This document shows, in pieces, positions 4,745 to 5,194 of a stretch of DNA of 5,194 bases (the stretch's first letter is position 1; every line of letters starts with the position of its first letter). Source of the DNA: Caldifarciminota bacterium (GTDB lineage Bacteria > Hydrothermota > Hydrothermia > B15-G9 > DRBW01); the NCBI GenBank assembly GCA_011042705.1, contig DRBW01000010.1:1-5194 (forward strand), read 5' to 3'. The notes under the pieces were generated by a model. That model was not told where the DNA came from and did no database searches. It worked only from the letters and a program-made list of their open reading frames with translations. The translations under genes and the position numbers were made by a program.

Positions 4745-5194
4745 ATGGAGATCCTTAACAATTTGCCGGAGGATAAGTATCTGGAAATAGACGATTTCCT
4801 TGCCTTCCTGGGCGTGTATGAAGACAGGAAGCGCCTGGGAGCCTTTGAGAGGGCGATGAAAAAATTCAGGGCTAAAGTGGTGGTGGAGGCAGGAGCCGGG
4901 CTGGGTGAGCTGGCCGAGGTATTGCTGAGAACCCTTCAACCGGAGAAGCTATACCTCGTTGAGGATAACAGGCCCGCGTACGAATATCTGAAGAGGAGAT
5001 TCGGGGGGAGGTCCGATGTCGAGGTCGTCAAGGGCCTGATAGAGGAATGGGAAGCTCCGAGGAACGTCGATCTTCTCGTGCAGGAGTTTTATGGGCCTCT
5101 CCTTTACGACGAAAGCCTGGAAGCTCTGAGCAGGCTGAAGTTTACTCCACAGGAAGTGTTTCCCAACAGGGGCTTCCTGCGCTATCAGGTGATA
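4745..5194 (+). CDS. PRMT-like SAM-dependent methyltransferase, N-terminal part (runs off right edge)
   Basis: There are 150 codons with no stop before the window edge. A class I (Rossmann) methyltransferase is shown by motif I, VVVEAGAGLGELA (45-57), and by the acidic residue E73 in LVEDN at the end of strand 2, which would bind the SAM ribose. The segment VQEFYGPLLYDESLEAL (112-128) matches the protein arginine methyltransferase double-E loop (SEWMGYxLxYESML in PRMT1), with E114 and E123 spaced nine residues apart as in PRMTs. The preceding VYEDRKRLGAFERAM (24-38) resembles the PRMT region before motif I. The inferred activity is methylation of a protein side chain (arginine or similar), but the substrate is unknown and other class I methyltransferases remain possible. 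The start at 4745 is chosen because a consensus promoter ends six bases upstream. An in-frame ATG at 4703 would place that promoter inside the gene and also lacks a Shine-Dalgarno. The gene is divergent from the acd-etf operon. Confidence 0.82.
   Translation, partial: MEILNNLPEDKYLEIDDFLAFLGVYEDRKRLGAFERAMKKFRAKVVVEAGAGLGELAEVLLRTLQPEKLYLVEDNRPAYEYLKRRFGGRSDVEVVKGLIEEWEAPRNVDLLVQEFYGPLLYDESLEALSRLKFTPQEVFPNRGFLRYQVI

Noticed and set aside
4700..4939. Minus-strand open frame of 79 codons opposite the methyltransferase start
   Set aside because: The plus strand carries clear methyltransferase motifs here; the antisense frame shows none.

Overview
The window looks like a piece of a bacterial chromosome. 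Three sites resemble sigma-70 promoters with 17-bp spacers, and most genes have strong GGAGG-type Shine-Dalgarno sequences. Gene content (a ferredoxin-fused EtfA, a bifurcation-type EtfB and an acyl-CoA dehydrogenase) points to anaerobic or fermentative/syntrophic metabolism. The secreted FG-GAP/VCBS-repeat protein and the heavy use of AGG/AGA and ATA codons would fit an uncultured bacterial lineage, but I cannot name the phylum from this sequence alone.

Layout, left to right. Positions 1-639 (minus strand) hold the N-terminal 213 residues of a secreted protein made of 51-52-residue FG-GAP/VCBS repeats; it runs off the left edge. Positions 640-861 form a divergent intergenic region with two back-to-back TTGACA-type promoters that share an inverted 12-bp sequence. 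Positions 862-1180 (plus strand) hold what looks like a decayed ECF-type sigma factor, broken by a frameshift near 1060. This is followed by an overlapping open frame (1125-1394) that may be the remnant of an alpha/beta-hydrolase C-terminus; no confident function can be given to it. No convincing terminator is visible where these plus-strand remnants meet the operon coming from the right.

Positions 1360-4512 (minus strand) are a compact three-gene operon, transcribed right to left: acyl-CoA dehydrogenase, then EtfB, then EtfA with two N-terminal [4Fe-4S] ferredoxin motifs. The acd stop codon directly abuts the etfB start codon, and etfB and etfA are 9 bp apart. Order and domain content match the caffeyl-CoA reductase carCDE genes of Acetobacterium woodii. 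The inferred job is to couple an acyl-CoA/enoyl-CoA redox step to NAD(H) and ferredoxin through flavin-based electron bifurcation or confurcation. The acyl substrate cannot be read from the sequence.

Positions 4513-4744 are a second divergent intergenic region. From 4745 to the right edge (plus strand) lies the first 150 residues of a class I SAM-dependent methyltransferase with a protein-arginine-methyltransferase-like double-E loop. Its promoter sits so close to the start codon that the mRNA is probably leaderless.

I see no CRISPR array, insertion sequence, tRNA or rRNA. The points most worth following up are the bifurcating-type ACAD/ETF operon, the bacterial PRMT-like methyltransferase with its leaderless promoter, the paired promoters at 733-850, and the broken sigma factor that still carries a near-perfect promoter.
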